The position numbers were made by a program, and so were the translations under genes. Source: Planctomycetota bacterium (lineage in GTDB: Bacteria > Planctomycetota > UBA1135). Taken from it: a stretch of DNA of 7,356 nt. The DNA lies in contig JAQWRF010000113.1 in the NCBI GenBank assembly GCA_029243845.1, positions 1 through 7,356 on the forward strand. Direction: 5' to 3'. Of this stretch, positions 6,632-7,356 are shown in pieces. The notes beneath the pieces are model-generated. The model was given only the letters and a program-made list of their open reading frames with translations. It was not told the origin of the DNA and did no database searches. Every line of letters starts with the position of its first letter. Positions within the stretch are counted from its first letter, which is position 1.

Positions 6632-6657
6632 GCAACGGGCCTAGAAGCCCTGGTTGC
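6632..6657 (-). terminator. Hairpin downstream of the M16 peptidase gene, possible terminator
   Basis: GCAACGGGC (6632-6640) pairs with GCCC (6647-6650) and GTTGC (6653-6657) around a six-base loop, with a two-base bulge (6651-6652). This gives nine base pairs, six of them G-C. It begins 46 bases after the M16 stop codon. No T run follows directly on the minus strand (a TTTT lies about 13 bases beyond), so it is not a standard intrinsic terminator. A second, weaker stem (6675-6683 with 6696-6704, one mismatch, 12-base loop) lies between it and the M16 stop and overlaps the stop codon. Confidence 0.35.
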
Positions 6658-6702
6658 CCAAAGCCTCTAGACCCAAGAGTAGTTATGGAAAAAAGACTAC
6701 CC

Positions 6703-7356
6703 TTATTCTGTTGCTGAATTTGGAGTTACGACTAAGTAACTCGCCTTAGCTAGCTGCAAGTATTCTGCGGCCAATGCCGACAGATCTTCGACTGAAATAT
6801 TGGCGTAAAACTCTTCGATAGTGCGCAAGCTGTGCAAGCCTTCTGCGTCTGATTGCGCGGCGTTAATGCTTGATAACCAGAAGCTGTTGGTCCGCATTGC
6901 ATCGCGAACCTGATTGAGCAACGGCTCGGCCAAACGATCGACCTCGTCTTGAGTAATGCCGTTTTCAGCCAAGTTTTGAGCAACCCCGAGACAGGCATCG
7001 ATAAGCACTTGCATATCCGCAGGATCCCCAGCAGCCTGGATTTTAATCGCCCCAAGGCCTTCAAAGACGGTCGACGACATACCGCCTGCCCCAGGTGAAT
7101 AAGCTGCACCCAAACGCTCGCGAACTTCTAGGCGCAAACGATCGTCAACCACTTTGCCCAAGAATGAAATATTACGACGACGTGCATCATCGAAGCCATC
7201 ACTGGTCGGGAAGAACACCAGTAGGCTCCCCTTCTCATCGGCAGTATCGATACTGCGCTCGAGAATGACACCTGGCCTAATTTTTACACCTTTGGAAGCG
7301 GCCGACATATCGACAGCGTCGCGGCGAGCAGGCATTGCACCAAAAGTTTGAGCCGC
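6703..7356 (-). CDS. M16 (insulinase/PqqL-like) metallopeptidase, C-terminal part
   Basis: This is the last 217 residues of a pitrilysin-family peptidase. The gene continues past the right edge, so the start and the zinc-binding HxxEH site in the N-terminal half are not visible. The reading frame is open to the window edge, and the residues before the internal Met (AAQTFGA followed by MPARRDAVD) match the family, so the ATG at 7335 is not the start. Visible features are a strand SLLVFFPTSDG (44-54 from the edge), a helix ending DDRLRLEVRERLGAAYSPGA (71-90) that carries the Arg/Tyr substrate-binding pair of M16 C-terminal domains, and the helix ENGITQDEVDRLAEPLLNQ. The PTSDGFDDARRRN...DRLRLEVRERLGAAYSP pattern is closest to the PqqL-like M16 proteins I recall from PVC bacteria. 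Such peptidases are often exported, but that cannot be judged here. The next gene downstream is 166 bases away, so it may be a separate transcript. Confidence 0.9.
   Translation of the reverse strand, partial: AAQTFGAMPARRDAVDMSAASKGVKIRPGVILERSIDTADEKGSLLVFFPTSDGFDDARRRNISFLGKVVDDRLRLEVRERLGAAYSPGAGGMSSTVFEGLGAIKIQAAGDPADMQVLIDACLGVAQNLAENGITQDEVDRLAEPLLNQVRDAMRTNSFWLSSINAAQSDAEGLHSLRTIEEFYANISVEDLSALAAEYLQLAKASYLVVTPNSATE

Noticed and set aside
6750..7109. 119-residue minus-strand open frame inside the M16 gene
   Set aside because: It is out of frame within a clear M16 coding sequence, with no family resemblance.

Overview
The window is an ordinary-looking stretch of bacterial chromosome, with base composition near 50% GC by eye. 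It is densely packed with housekeeping and metabolic genes and shows no tRNA, rRNA, CRISPR array, insertion sequence or phage gene. The TrxB, M32 and PqqL-like M16 proteins, and the presence of a DUF2961 protein, resemble what is found in Verrucomicrobiota and other PVC-group bacteria. This taxonomic guess rests on remembered family resemblance and is low confidence.

Left part, 1-1440: the end of a family-4-type glycosyltransferase enters from the left on the plus strand. It is split between two reading frames by an apparent one-base loss near position 86. It ends two bases short of the stop codon of a convergent, complete thioredoxin reductase gene (trxB, minus strand).

Middle, 1441-3151: a 32-base divergent spacer separates trxB from a plus-strand pair. 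The first gene of the pair is a classical short-chain dehydrogenase/reductase, and 5 bases after its stop starts a class I SAM-dependent methyltransferase of unknown substrate. The pair is probably one transcript.

Right part, 3173-7356: three genes lie on the minus strand. In transcription order they are the C-terminal part of an M16 (insulinase/PqqL-like) peptidase, a 166-base gap with hairpins and a palindrome, a secreted and divergent DUF2961 (GH172-related) protein, and, 4 bases later, a cytosolic M32 zinc carboxypeptidase. The last two are probably cotranscribed. The M32 gene converges with the methyltransferase gene across 21 bases.

Functionally the window combines disulfide redox homeostasis (TrxB), peptide turnover (M16 and M32), an NAD(P)-dependent oxidoreductase, a methyltransferase and a probable envelope or extracellular carbohydrate-related protein. 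I see no evidence for a new multi-gene system. The items most worth a second look are the frameshifted glycosyltransferase, the DUF2961 protein that seems to lack the usual catalytic motifs, and the dehydrogenase-methyltransferase pair.
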